From the NCBI GenBank assembly GCA_036502005.1, contig DASXZH010000030.1, forward strand, positions 1 through 64,000: 64,000 bases of DNA. Direction: 5' to 3'. Made by a program: the position numbers and the translations under genes. The DNA comes from DASXZH01 sp036502005 (lineage in GTDB: Bacteria > Armatimonadota > Fimbriimonadia > Fimbriimonadales > Fimbriimonadaceae). Within the stretch, counting starts at the first letter, position 1; the number at the start of each line of letters is the position of its first letter. This document shows, one piece after another, positions 57,543 to 64,000 of the stretch. The notes beneath the pieces are model-generated. The model searched no databases and was not told the origin of the DNA. It saw only the letters and a program-made list of their open reading frames with translations.

Positions 57543-59119
57543 GACGAAATCTCTAGAACGTTGACAGCAATCGCAACAAGCAAGCGCGCGGCATCCTTCG
57601 GGTTCTTGATTTTATTTGCGCTTCCACTAAAGGAGAGGCCCCAAACTTGACCGAACGCAACGTCAAAGAGCTGCAGCCGGTAAACCTTCTCATCGTCCAA
57701 CGACAATGCTGAGGTCCTGATACCTGCGATTAGATCCGCGGCGTTCTCTTCAAAGTTGCTTAGGGGACGTGCTTCGAAATCGTGCGTAGATGATTCGCCG
57801 TAAAGCTTTCTGAGTAGTGCCCCTGAAACATCTTCTCGCCTCAAAGTGTGAAGTAACGTGACGACCTCCAGATTGGCCAAATCTCTGGTTGAAGGTTGAA
57901 GGTGCATATTGGCGGCATCAAATATATAAGCCTTTACATCATCGGCTACATCCAACGCCACGTTTGACGGATTGAGATCACCATGACCAATCCTTTTGCT
58001 GATCCGAATCAGCTCACCCTCCGATTCGATCTTAGACACTGCCTGTTTCACAACCGCAACCGCTTCTTCAGATTTGAGGATCAGCCCTCTGAACTGGTTT
58101 TCAACTTCGTAGATAGCTGGAGCGCCGTTCACCTGCATGAACGTCATTGGGAGCAGTGAAATGCCAGTAACCAGATCGAACTTCCTCTCCCCGAGCAGCG
58201 ACAGTTGCTGGCTGATATCTGAAGCGATTCCAGGTAGAAACCTCTCGATCTCTGAGTTAGGCCGCGAAAGATATGACGAAAGAGAAACGGGCGGCTCCTG
58301 ACTCAAGCTTGCGCTGCGAGTGACCAAAAGAAATCTATCCCCACCGTTTCCTACATATTCGACAGGCACATGCTTTAGCGAGCGAGAAAGAGTGGTTGCG
58401 TCCCTTTCGGCAATTTTTCTCTCCGCCCTAGGAGCCAGCTTGAAAAAACAGTAGCCGCTAAATTCATAATTGGCCTCAATCAAGCGTCCAAAAAAGGCCT
58501 TTGTCCACCCATTAAATTCCGCAGCTGGGGAACTCGGATTCTCCTCGGCAGACCAAAACCTCAAATCCAGCCCAATGCAGCCATTCGCCACCACCGCCCG
58601 ACGTAGAAGCTCTTCCTCGCGAGGGGTAAGAGAGGGATACGTTAAACCATCTGAGCCTCCAACTTTTAGGCCTACGTTGGAGTAAGATTTTATGGCCAGC
58701 ACAGCCGACGCAATGTCTTGTTCCAGGTTATTCTTTACGCGGGCCTTGCCATAATACACCTGCTCCTCTAGTAGACCCTCAAGTTGGTGCTGTGACGCCG
58801 CATCCATATGACCGCTTATCACAAGGACGGCCGGAATCGGACAGTGCTCCCGCAAGCAAGCATAGTCGACTAATCTTAATCCAAAGTCGATATGCGTGGG
58901 GGGCGGCTCTTGGGCACGCTCTGGAATGCGGAGGTCAATGATTACAAGGTGATAAATCTTTTCTGATTGTAGATAATAGAGCCCGTCTTCATAGGAAAAC
59001 GCGCAGTCAACCGAGCCGACCTGGCAATCTTCGCGTGCCCTGAATAGCTCCTCGTAATATTCCTTAACCTGAGCCTCATCCTCGACAATAAGAACGCTAA
59101 GATCGCTTGGATAACTCAT
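57539..59119 (-). CDS. Receiver domain fused to an APH/kinase-fold domain
   Basis: 526 residues. Residues 5-150 are a receiver: LSVLIVEDEAQVKEYYEELF (acidic pocket), HLVIIDLRIPERAQ (phospho-acceptor Asp 62), VLVISGHMDA and a Lys in YYGKARVKN. Residues about 290-450 look like an aminoglycoside-phosphotransferase/choline-kinase fold: catalytic loop RIGHGDLNPSNVALD (379 onward) and metal Asp in AYIFDAANMHLQPSTRDLANLE. The region between has no clear family. Such domains occur as effectors or adaptors in conflict systems. It lies directly after the histidine kinase gene (no gap), so it is the likely phosphorylation target. Confidence 0.8.
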   Translation of the reverse strand: MSYPSDLSVLIVEDEAQVKEYYEELFRAREDCQVGSVDCAFSYEDGLYYLQSEKIYHLVIIDLRIPERAQEPPPTHIDFGLRLVDYACLREHCPIPAVLVISGHMDAASQHQLEGLLEEQVYYGKARVKNNLEQDIASAVLAIKSYSNVGLKVGGSDGLTYPSLTPREEELLRRAVVANGCIGLDLRFWSAEENPSSPAAEFNGWTKAFFGRLIEANYEFSGYCFFKLAPRAERKIAERDATTLSRSLKHVPVEYVGNGGDRFLLVTRSASLSQEPPVSLSSYLSRPNSEIERFLPGIASDISQQLSLLGERKFDLVTGISLLPMTFMQVNGAPAIYEVENQFRGLILKSEEAVAVVKQAVSKIESEGELIRISKRIGHGDLNPSNVALDVADDVKAYIFDAANMHLQPSTRDLANLEVVTLLHTLRREDVSGALLRKLYGESSTHDFEARPLSNFEENAADLIAGIRTSALSLDDEKVYRLQLFDVAFGQVWGLSFSGSANKIKNPKDAARLLVAIAVNVLEISS

Positions 59120-60097
59120 TTATTTCACGGATGGTAGCCTTATTTCAATCCTCAACCTCGCGTTCTCGTCCTCGTAGGGGACAATGGTTCCTCCCAACCT
59201 CTCAACCGCCTCGTGCATTTCCAACAATCCAAGTCCTCTGGATCTCTGCGAGGCGATATTATCCTTGAACATAAAGTCCTTGTCCCTCGGGTCAAATCCT
59301 TCTCCATTATCGCTAACCCTAAGGTTCACCCCGTTTCTTGGCGTAGACATTACTATTGTTATGATACAATGTTGGCCAACCACACGATGTGCATTGATCC
59401 AGATATTCCAAAAAATTCGATGCAACAAATAGTCGCTCGCCTTCACTGACCCGTTCCCCAGACAGACGAAGCCGATCGGTCTGTATTTGCGTGCATAGCT
59501 CGTGTCGAGTTGCTTTAGCCAGGAACACAGTTCAATGTCTTTAAACTGGAAGTATTCTTCGTCTCCCGCCTCCATTTCGACGATCCTACCAACTATTGCG
59601 AGTTCTTCTTCCAGGCCTCCCACTAAGTCAAGCAACACCTTCCGCTGGTCGCCCTCAAGATTATCTGCCAACCTCCTTAACTTCGCAGCCTTAGCCCTCG
59701 GGCCGTACAGGCCATTTCTGATGTCGTGGCTCATTCGCGACTGGAGATATCTATATGTCTCAACCAGGCCATGATGACCAATTTTTTTGCCAGGTTTTTC
59801 CAGCCCCCGAGGATCTAGACTCCGGAGGAAAGCGACCTCGGCCCTACGCGCAAACTCGTCTGTTTCGGAGACAAGCCAGGCCTGCACCTTCTCTGACACC
59901 ATAGCCGCTGCTGAGTGGTTTAGTAGTGAGCTCGAGACCATTTGGCGTAAGCGCCCGTCTCCGGGCCCACTTAGCTCTTCCAAAAAGCTTGTTGTTTCAA
60001 CGTTTTCGTCGTCAAGGGCCTGTAAGAATAGCTGTCTGGCCTTCCTGTGGTCCGTAACTACAAGTTCCTTCAAGGATTTGTATAAAGGTGAGATCAT
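59120..60097 (-). CDS. Soluble histidine kinase with helical-repeat N-terminus
   Basis: 325 residues from ATG 60097, overlapping the ATPase stop by ATGA. Residues 1-100 are helical, HEAT-like. The dimerisation/H box reads QSRMSHDIRNGLYGPR (His about 124). The ATPase part has N box WNIWINAHR, G1 VSDNGEGFDP, and G2 SRGLGLLEMHEAVERLGGT. No membrane segment or PAS domain, so the signal must come from a cytoplasmic partner, most simply the upstream ATPase. The next gene supplies the receiver. Confidence 0.88.
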   Translation of the reverse strand: MISPLYKSLKELVVTDHRKARQLFLQALDDENVETTSFLEELSGPGDGRLRQMVSSSLLNHSAAAMVSEKVQAWLVSETDEFARRAEVAFLRSLDPRGLEKPGKKIGHHGLVETYRYLQSRMSHDIRNGLYGPRAKAAKLRRLADNLEGDQRKVLLDLVGGLEEELAIVGRIVEMEAGDEEYFQFKDIELCSWLKQLDTSYARKYRPIGFVCLGNGSVKASDYLLHRIFWNIWINAHRVVGQHCIITIVMSTPRNGVNLRVSDNGEGFDPRDKDFMFKDNIASQRSRGLGLLEMHEAVERLGGTIVPYEDENARLRIEIRLPSVK

Positions 60098-61959
60098 GAC
60101 TTGCCGTACCGAATGCTGCGTTGCTCGAACGCTTCTTCGCCACCTTCCAGAAGATCCACAATCTGATCCCGGCATTCGTCAAGGCTGCCGAATTTTTCGA
60201 CGTACCCCCTCTTCCCGTCGGAATTCATGACAATCACGAGTTCCGCTTCAGCAAGCACAGGAATGTTTGCGTTGTGTGTAATAAAAATCATCTGGCGTCT
60301 AGACTTTAGGCGGCGGATGCTCTCAACAACAGTTTCAAAAATGAAATGGTTGTCCAAGTTGTCTTCCGGTTGATCAATCAGAAGTGGAACATCTCTGCGA
60401 CCCAAAAGCAATGGCAGCAATGCAGTGCACTTTTGACCTCGAGAAAGTTCGGCTGCATCTCTAAAATTAGGCGCGCTATCCGATCCCACATTGAGTTCGA
60501 TTGCGATTTTATCGTCAGTTGGAATAAGTTCGAGATCCAAGGGCCTGACGTTTTCGCTAAGTGCCTCTAGCACCTTTCTAGACCGCTCCTGTCCAAGGCC
60601 AGCTAAAAGTTCGAGTTCAGGCAAATCTGAATCCATCATGATTTGAGCTAACTGGTCGGGTCGTATCCTCGCCAACGCGGCTACTACATCCTCGTGATTG
60701 CGAAGACGTGATCCCAAAAGTCCGCCGAGCAGTGTTTGCTCATAGACGTGGTTGTCAGCGTTTCTGATAACGGCTACCTTCACGCTAGGGCGCGATGCCT
60801 CCGACAGCCTTTCAGCCACTTCCTCCCGAACAGACGAAATGCGCTCCCTCTCCAATAAGAACTTGGAGCGCAACTCGCGGCGCTCGGACATGATTTGTTC
60901 TACCTTCTTGTCAAGCTCTCCTAACTGCTTCTTAAAGGCTCCTAGCCGCATCACATCCTGCTCGACCTTTGCTCTGATCTGGACTGCCAGGCCCAGATGA
61001 GCATTATCTTCCACTAGCTTTTGGTGTTCCGCAATTTCTTCGGTCTGGGCCGACTTCAGAGTTCGACCACTCGCAGCTAAGGAATCCAGAAAACGCCTTA
61101 GGCGTGATATGGCTTGATCAAGAAGCGCGACGCCATCTTCCTTAGATGCATTCAGCGCGTCATTTGCCAAGGTCATCACGTGCCTGTTGGCGGACTCTTC
61201 CTGCACTTCAATCTTTAGTGCAGCAACAGACTCGACTTCCTTACGGAGAGCGGCGATGATCGTTTCCACCTTGATGTTGGCAGATTTTAGTTGTTCAAAA
61301 TCCTGAAGTGTTAACGATTGCTGTTTCGTTGAGACGGTAAGTTTTGATGCCCTATCCGTGGTTCTTAGTGCAGGCAATGCGGCTAATTTGTCTGGTGTCC
61401 CTGCGAGTTCCTCAATCTGTTCCTTCAGATCTGCAATGTGACGCCACGACGCGCGCAAGGCATCCCCATTTGCATCCAAGTCCCTTCTGTGCTGCGAAAG
61501 GGCAATCTCTATCTCTCGGAGCTCTTCTAGTCGCAGAGAATCAAGTAGTCCCCGTCGCTTTGTTCCCAAACTTTCATCGGCGATATCTTCTATCTCTTTG
61601 CTGCTGAACGCGTCAAATGGCAAGAAAGAACCTCTATCCAACTCCACCCCTGTTATCGTGCGCGAATCGGGCGTTGTTATTGACGGCGCGCCGGGAAAGT
61701 TACGCGAGACGATTAGCTTCTCGCTATTTTCGGTTTGGGCGCGAATTACCATCGTGGACTCGGAGAGATTGTCCCTCAGCAAGTTGGAACGAGCTTTTAC
61801 GTCAGGTACGCCATTCAGAACGAATCTAAGTGCCTCCGCAAGTGTCGTTTTCCCGCTGCCTCTCGGACCAATAACGCAAGTCAAGCCCATAGGCAGCTCG
61901 ATGGAAAAGCCGCCCAAAAACCCTCCTCCAAGGAGTTCAAATTTTTCTATCTGCCACAT
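60094..61959 (-). CDS. SMC/RecF-like coiled-coil ATPase
   Basis: 621 residues. N-terminal half-site MWQIEKFELLGGGFLGG, Walker A VIGPRGSGKTTLAEAL (31-39), about 300 residues of coiled coil with heptad-like Leu/Glu pattern, then signature ELSRGQKCTALLPLLL (505), Walker B PLLIDQPEDNLDN (525) and switch His in FITHNANIPVL. The QPEDNLDN form is common in ATPases of anti-phage and DNA-end systems related to RecF, RecN and the PHP-ATPases, but no nuclease domain is attached. First gene of the leftward three-gene unit; its promoter region holds an inverted repeat shared with the divergent phosphatase gene. Confidence 0.88.
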   Translation of the reverse strand: MWQIEKFELLGGGFLGGFSIELPMGLTCVIGPRGSGKTTLAEALRFVLNGVPDVKARSNLLRDNLSESTMVIRAQTENSEKLIVSRNFPGAPSITTPDSRTITGVELDRGSFLPFDAFSSKEIEDIADESLGTKRRGLLDSLRLEELREIEIALSQHRRDLDANGDALRASWRHIADLKEQIEELAGTPDKLAALPALRTTDRASKLTVSTKQQSLTLQDFEQLKSANIKVETIIAALRKEVESVAALKIEVQEESANRHVMTLANDALNASKEDGVALLDQAISRLRRFLDSLAASGRTLKSAQTEEIAEHQKLVEDNAHLGLAVQIRAKVEQDVMRLGAFKKQLGELDKKVEQIMSERRELRSKFLLERERISSVREEVAERLSEASRPSVKVAVIRNADNHVYEQTLLGGLLGSRLRNHEDVVAALARIRPDQLAQIMMDSDLPELELLAGLGQERSRKVLEALSENVRPLDLELIPTDDKIAIELNVGSDSAPNFRDAAELSRGQKCTALLPLLLGRRDVPLLIDQPEDNLDNHFIFETVVESIRRLKSRRQMIFITHNANIPVLAEAELVIVMNSDGKRGYVEKFGSLDECRDQIVDLLEGGEEAFEQRSIRYGKS

Positions 61960-61973
61960 GGTTAAGGATTAGT

Positions 61974-62037
61974 GAGTTTACAGGATAGGGAGACCGGGAC
62001 GTTCACTGCGCACCCAGCGTGCGGGGGCTGTAAACTC
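61974..62037. promoter_or_regulatory. Inverted repeat gagtttacag ... ctgtaaactc in a divergent promoter
   Basis: Perfect 10-bp arms (61974-61983 and 62028-62037) separated by 44 bases that themselves contain a small hairpin (cgcac-ccagc-gtgcg). It lies between the starts of the ATPase gene (61959) and the phosphatase gene (62047). Candidate operator for repression of both, or a relict of a mobile element. Confidence 0.45.
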
Positions 62038-62046
62038 TTCCTTCGC

Positions 62047-62664
62047 ATGAACACCACGTTCTTCCTTATTCGACACGGCTGCCACGATTTGCTGGGCCAT
62101 ACCATGGCGGGAAGGATGGCCGGGGTTCACCTCAGCGAACAAGGAAAGCGAGAGGCCCAAGAACTAGTGGGTCGCTTAGCCGATGTGAAGATCAACACGA
62201 TTTACTCAAGCCCGCTGGAGCGAGCCAAGGAAACCGCCGCGCCATTAGCAGCAAGCCGCGGGCTTACCGTTCACACAGCCGACGAACTCAACGAAGTCGA
62301 TTTCGGCGACTGGACAGGCATGAACATCGATGAGCTTCACTCCATTCCCTCGTGGGGGACCTGGAACAACGCGCGAAGCTGCTCGCGTCCACCGGGCGGA
62401 GAGATGCTAGTGGAAATCCAAGCCCGGATTGTTTCTAAGATCGAGGTTTTACGCTGCAAGCACGGGAACGAGCAGGTCGCTCTCTTCAGCCACAGCGACA
62501 CGATCCGCGCCGCCCTGACCTTTTATTTGGGCATGCCGGTCGACTTGCTGCTGCGGCTCGAAATCGATCCAGCTTCTGTGAGCATTTTGAGGTTCATCGA
62601 TACGAAGCCCCAGATTTTGCTAATCAACGGCCTCGGCGAAGTTAAGGGATTGGATTTAGCCTAA
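62047..62664 (+). CDS. Histidine phosphatase (phosphoglycerate mutase-like) family protein
   Basis: 205 residues from ATG 62047. Catalytic RHG motif in FLIRHGCHDLLG, YSSPLERAKETAAPLA, ELNEVDFGDWTGM (acid), and second His in ALFSHSDTIRAAL. This matches CobC/GpmB-type phosphatases acting on small phosphate esters. The longer frame from 61972 would run through the inverted repeat and lacks family similarity. Divergent from the conflict-system operon; a shared role is not evident. Confidence 0.9.
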   Translation: MNTTFFLIRHGCHDLLGHTMAGRMAGVHLSEQGKREAQELVGRLADVKINTIYSSPLERAKETAAPLAASRGLTVHTADELNEVDFGDWTGMNIDELHSIPSWGTWNNARSCSRPPGGEMLVEIQARIVSKIEVLRCKHGNEQVALFSHSDTIRAALTFYLGMPVDLLLRLEIDPASVSILRFIDTKPQILLINGLGEVKGLDLA

Positions 62665-62666
62665 AA

Positions 62667-63059
62667 TCAAATCTCAGGTTTGTCGGACCGGTAAATCGTA
62701 AACCTGATCGTAGCTCCAAGATCGACGATACGCCGAAGAATCTCATTGTCAATCACGTCGCCCGACTCAAAAGGCTCAGCTGTGCATTCGTAGCCAACAT
62801 CGAATTCTTTGCGTAAGCAATTGGAAAGCATCTGGCGATGTGCCTCATCAAGGGAGTCAATGGCCAGCAGTAGCTTAACAATGCTCGGTATGGGCTCATC
62901 GGAGCCAAGATCGGCCTCTAGCGTCGCATGCCAATTGCCGTTGTCATTCGGGCCGCAATAGAGAGAGGTTAGTCCCAAGTTCTCAAGCGCTGCAACCAAA
63001 CCAGTTAGATCCGAATCTGACTCAAGCTCAAGGTCGGTGTTAAGATACTGTGCGTCCAT
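62667..63059 (-). CDS. Small acidic protein, unknown
   Basis: 130 residues, beginning MDAQYLNTDLELESDSDLTG. Regular strands and helices with a C-terminal SSS-like LGATIRFTIYRSDKPEI. The pattern (acidic N-terminus with DLxLxSxxDLxxL, then YCGPNDNGNWHATLE) is one I associate with widely distributed small hypothetical proteins. No motif for function. It lies tail to tail with the phosphatase gene, 2 bases apart. Confidence 0.65.
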   Translation of the reverse strand: MDAQYLNTDLELESDSDLTGLVAALENLGLTSLYCGPNDNGNWHATLEADLGSDEPIPSIVKLLLAIDSLDEAHRQMLSNCLRKEFDVGYECTAEPFESGDVIDNEILRRIVDLGATIRFTIYRSDKPEI

Positions 63060-63106
63060 AGTCTAAGAGATTATGGGCGGCAAGATCACCGAAGGACTAG
63101 GTCAGC

Positions 63107-63493
63107 CTACTTCGTTTTTTTGGCAGCAGACTTTTTCGCGGCAGGTTTAGCTGCAGCGGGCTTACTGGCAGCTGGTTTAGCCGCTACGGCTTTAGCAGCG
63201 GCAGGCTTAGCAGCGGCAGGCTTAACAACGGCCTTAGCAGTGGCTGGCTTGGTGGCTTGGGCATCTGTCTTCGCCGAACCATTGGTCGATGATTTGTGAG
63301 TGACGTTCGCAATCGCCTTGCCCACGCCCTTAAGCATCTCTTTAAGAATTTCTTCCTCTGCCTTGAGCCAGTGGATTATCTCCTTTCCGTGCGGAAAGCC
63401 CTCAGACTGGGAAATAAAGTAGGCCCTCTCGTTTATCTTGGCCTGCACATGCTCTGGGTGCTCAACTTTCGCTTTACTTTCACTTTTTGGCAT
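63107..63493 (-). CDS. DUF2934 protein with histone-H1-like Ala/Lys/Pro tail
   Basis: 128 residues from ATG 63493, with a clear gaggag ribosome site 7 bases upstream. Residues about 15-50 (INERAYFISQSEGFPHGKEIIHWLKAEEEIL) match DUF2934, a short helical domain found alone or with basic tails. The C-terminal 50 residues are KPA/AKP repeats ending in KKSAAKKTK, like histone H1 tails, so nucleic acid binding is likely. The longer frame upstream of the ATG runs through heptamer repeats and is not coding. Confidence 0.85.
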   Translation of the reverse strand: MPKSESKAKVEHPEHVQAKINERAYFISQSEGFPHGKEIIHWLKAEEEILKEMLKGVGKAIANVTHKSSTNGSAKTDAQATKPATAKAVVKPAAAKPAAAKAVAAKPAASKPAAAKPAAKKSAAKKTK

Positions 63494-63583
63494 AGTATTG
63501 CTCCTCTTTTTCCATGTTAACACATGCAAAGAGAGTTCTGTATTTTGTACGGCAAACTGGCGACTGGGGTTGCAGGTGAGAGA

Positions 63584-63691
63584 GGCCATAGGCCTTAGGC
63601 GCTCGGCGTTCGGCCTTTGGAACAGAGATCGTACCAAAGGCAAAACAACTAAGCCTAACACCGAATGCCAAAGGCCGAATACCTAAGGCCC
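63584..63691. repeat. Inverted pair of heptamer arrays, (ggccttt)-type
   Basis: Left arm 63584-63618: ggccata, ggcctta, ggcgctc, ggcgttc, ggccttt. Right arm 63664-63691: aatgcca, aaggccg, aatacct, aaggccc, which in reverse complement gives the same ggcctt words. The right arm overlaps the stop codon of the MOSC gene (63683-63685). Confidence 0.7.
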
Positions 63692-64000
63692 GAGACGCTT
63701 CCGCCCAAATCTTTCCCGCCATTCCTCCGGAATGGATTCCAACTCGGAGCCCAATTTATAAACAGCCGGATCCGTCTCTCGGCCCACATACATCCGCATC
63801 AACTGCACTATCGTGAGGCTGCCGGACGCCGAACTTGCTTTTTCTATAAAATCGCCAGCTTCAAAACTACCCTGTTTCGTCACCGCGAAATAGATTCCCG
63901 GACGCTCGGCATCGACAAACCGTGCCACCATATCGGGCTGTTCCAGACGGCGAGCCAAAGTGCCGCAAGGCATACGCGGAGTCGTGGCCATCAGCTCTGC
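63683..64000 (-). CDS. MOSC-domain protein, 3' part (5' end beyond window)
   Basis: The frame is open to the window edge; an ATG at 63991 exists but the gene most likely starts outside. The visible 106 codons carry the end of a MOSC domain (MPCGTLARRLEQPDMVARFVDAERPGIYFAVTKQGSFEAGDFIEK) and a following helix pair SLTIVQLMRMYVG as in YiiM, the enzyme family that detoxifies N-hydroxylated bases with molybdenum cofactor. The last codons and stop lie in the heptamer repeat. Confidence 0.75.
   Translation of the reverse strand, partial: AELMATTPRMPCGTLARRLEQPDMVARFVDAERPGIYFAVTKQGSFEAGDFIEKASSASGSLTIVQLMRMYVGRETDPAVYKLGSELESIPEEWRERFGRKRLGP

Noticed and set aside
61972..62046. Upstream start of the histidine phosphatase
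   Set aside because: Would code through the inverted repeat; family homology begins at MNTTFFLIRHG from 62047.
63494..63661. N-terminal extension of the DUF2934 protein
   Set aside because: Would translate heptamer repeats; a clear gaggag site precedes ATG 63493.

Overview
The window is chromosomal DNA of a Gram-negative-type bacterium with medium-high G+C, dense genes and many ATGA/TAATG overlaps. The mix of secreted Gly-rich lipoproteins, a PQQ-type propeller, HD-GYP/PilZ/HDOD signalling, the MEP pathway (dxs), MltG and rich intergenic repeats fits a member of the Armatimonadota (perhaps Fimbriimonadia) or a neighbouring phylum. That placement is an impression from gene character only; no rRNA is present.

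Layout. 1-760: tail of a transposase gene, then a 620-bp repeat-rich gap. 0.8-12.2 kb: GH38 alpha-mannosidase, a divergent DprA-like protein, a VapBC-type toxin-antitoxin pair, threonine dehydrogenase, a TPR protein, a two-gene HTTM membrane unit with an unknown partner, and a single-domain response regulator. 12.4-24 kb: dxs, an unknown three-gene unit (membrane protein, HEAT-repeat protein, small acidic protein), nadA carrying an in-frame palindromic insert, lon, a GbsR-like regulator, a PilZ protein, ferredoxin and an HD-GYP phosphodiesterase. 24-28.4 kb: two exported proteins. 28.5-38.5 kb: one long leftward operon combining pyruvate-dehydrogenase-type E1 alpha/beta, two SDRs, a VOC protein, an Rbs-type sugar ABC transporter, a second solute-binding protein without a signal peptide, and a SARP-like regulator; it looks like uptake and oxidation of an unidentified sugar. 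38.5-38.8 kb: tRNA-Thr (with a broken half-copy) and tRNA-Tyr. 39.3-54 kb: a frameshifted lipoprotein, nagA, canonical dprA, a PQQ-like propeller, a polysaccharide deacetylase, a KimA-like permease overlapping a STAS-Usp protein, and a tight leftward housekeeping operon (inositol-phosphatase family, ruvX, mltG, yqeG-gtrA fusion, aroE, tsaC).

55.2-62.0 kb is the most accessory-looking stretch. On the minus strand three overlapping or abutting genes encode an SMC/RecF-like ATPase, a soluble histidine kinase with a helical-repeat N-terminus, and a receiver domain fused to an APH/kinase-fold domain. Facing them are a two-TM membrane protein, a nucleoside-deoxyribosyltransferase-like protein and an unknown partner. 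I consider this the best candidate for an undescribed signalling or conflict (anti-phage) system. The window ends with a histidine-phosphatase-family protein, an acidic unknown, a DUF2934/histone-H1-like protein and the 3' part of a MOSC-domain gene.

The intergenic DNA is unusual: seven loci carry imperfect tandem heptamers (two as inverted pairs), two copies of a paired-hairpin REP-like element have copy-specific tetraloops, and a nonameric cgcaaag-type repeat recurs. All functional calls are by eye from motifs; no database search was run.
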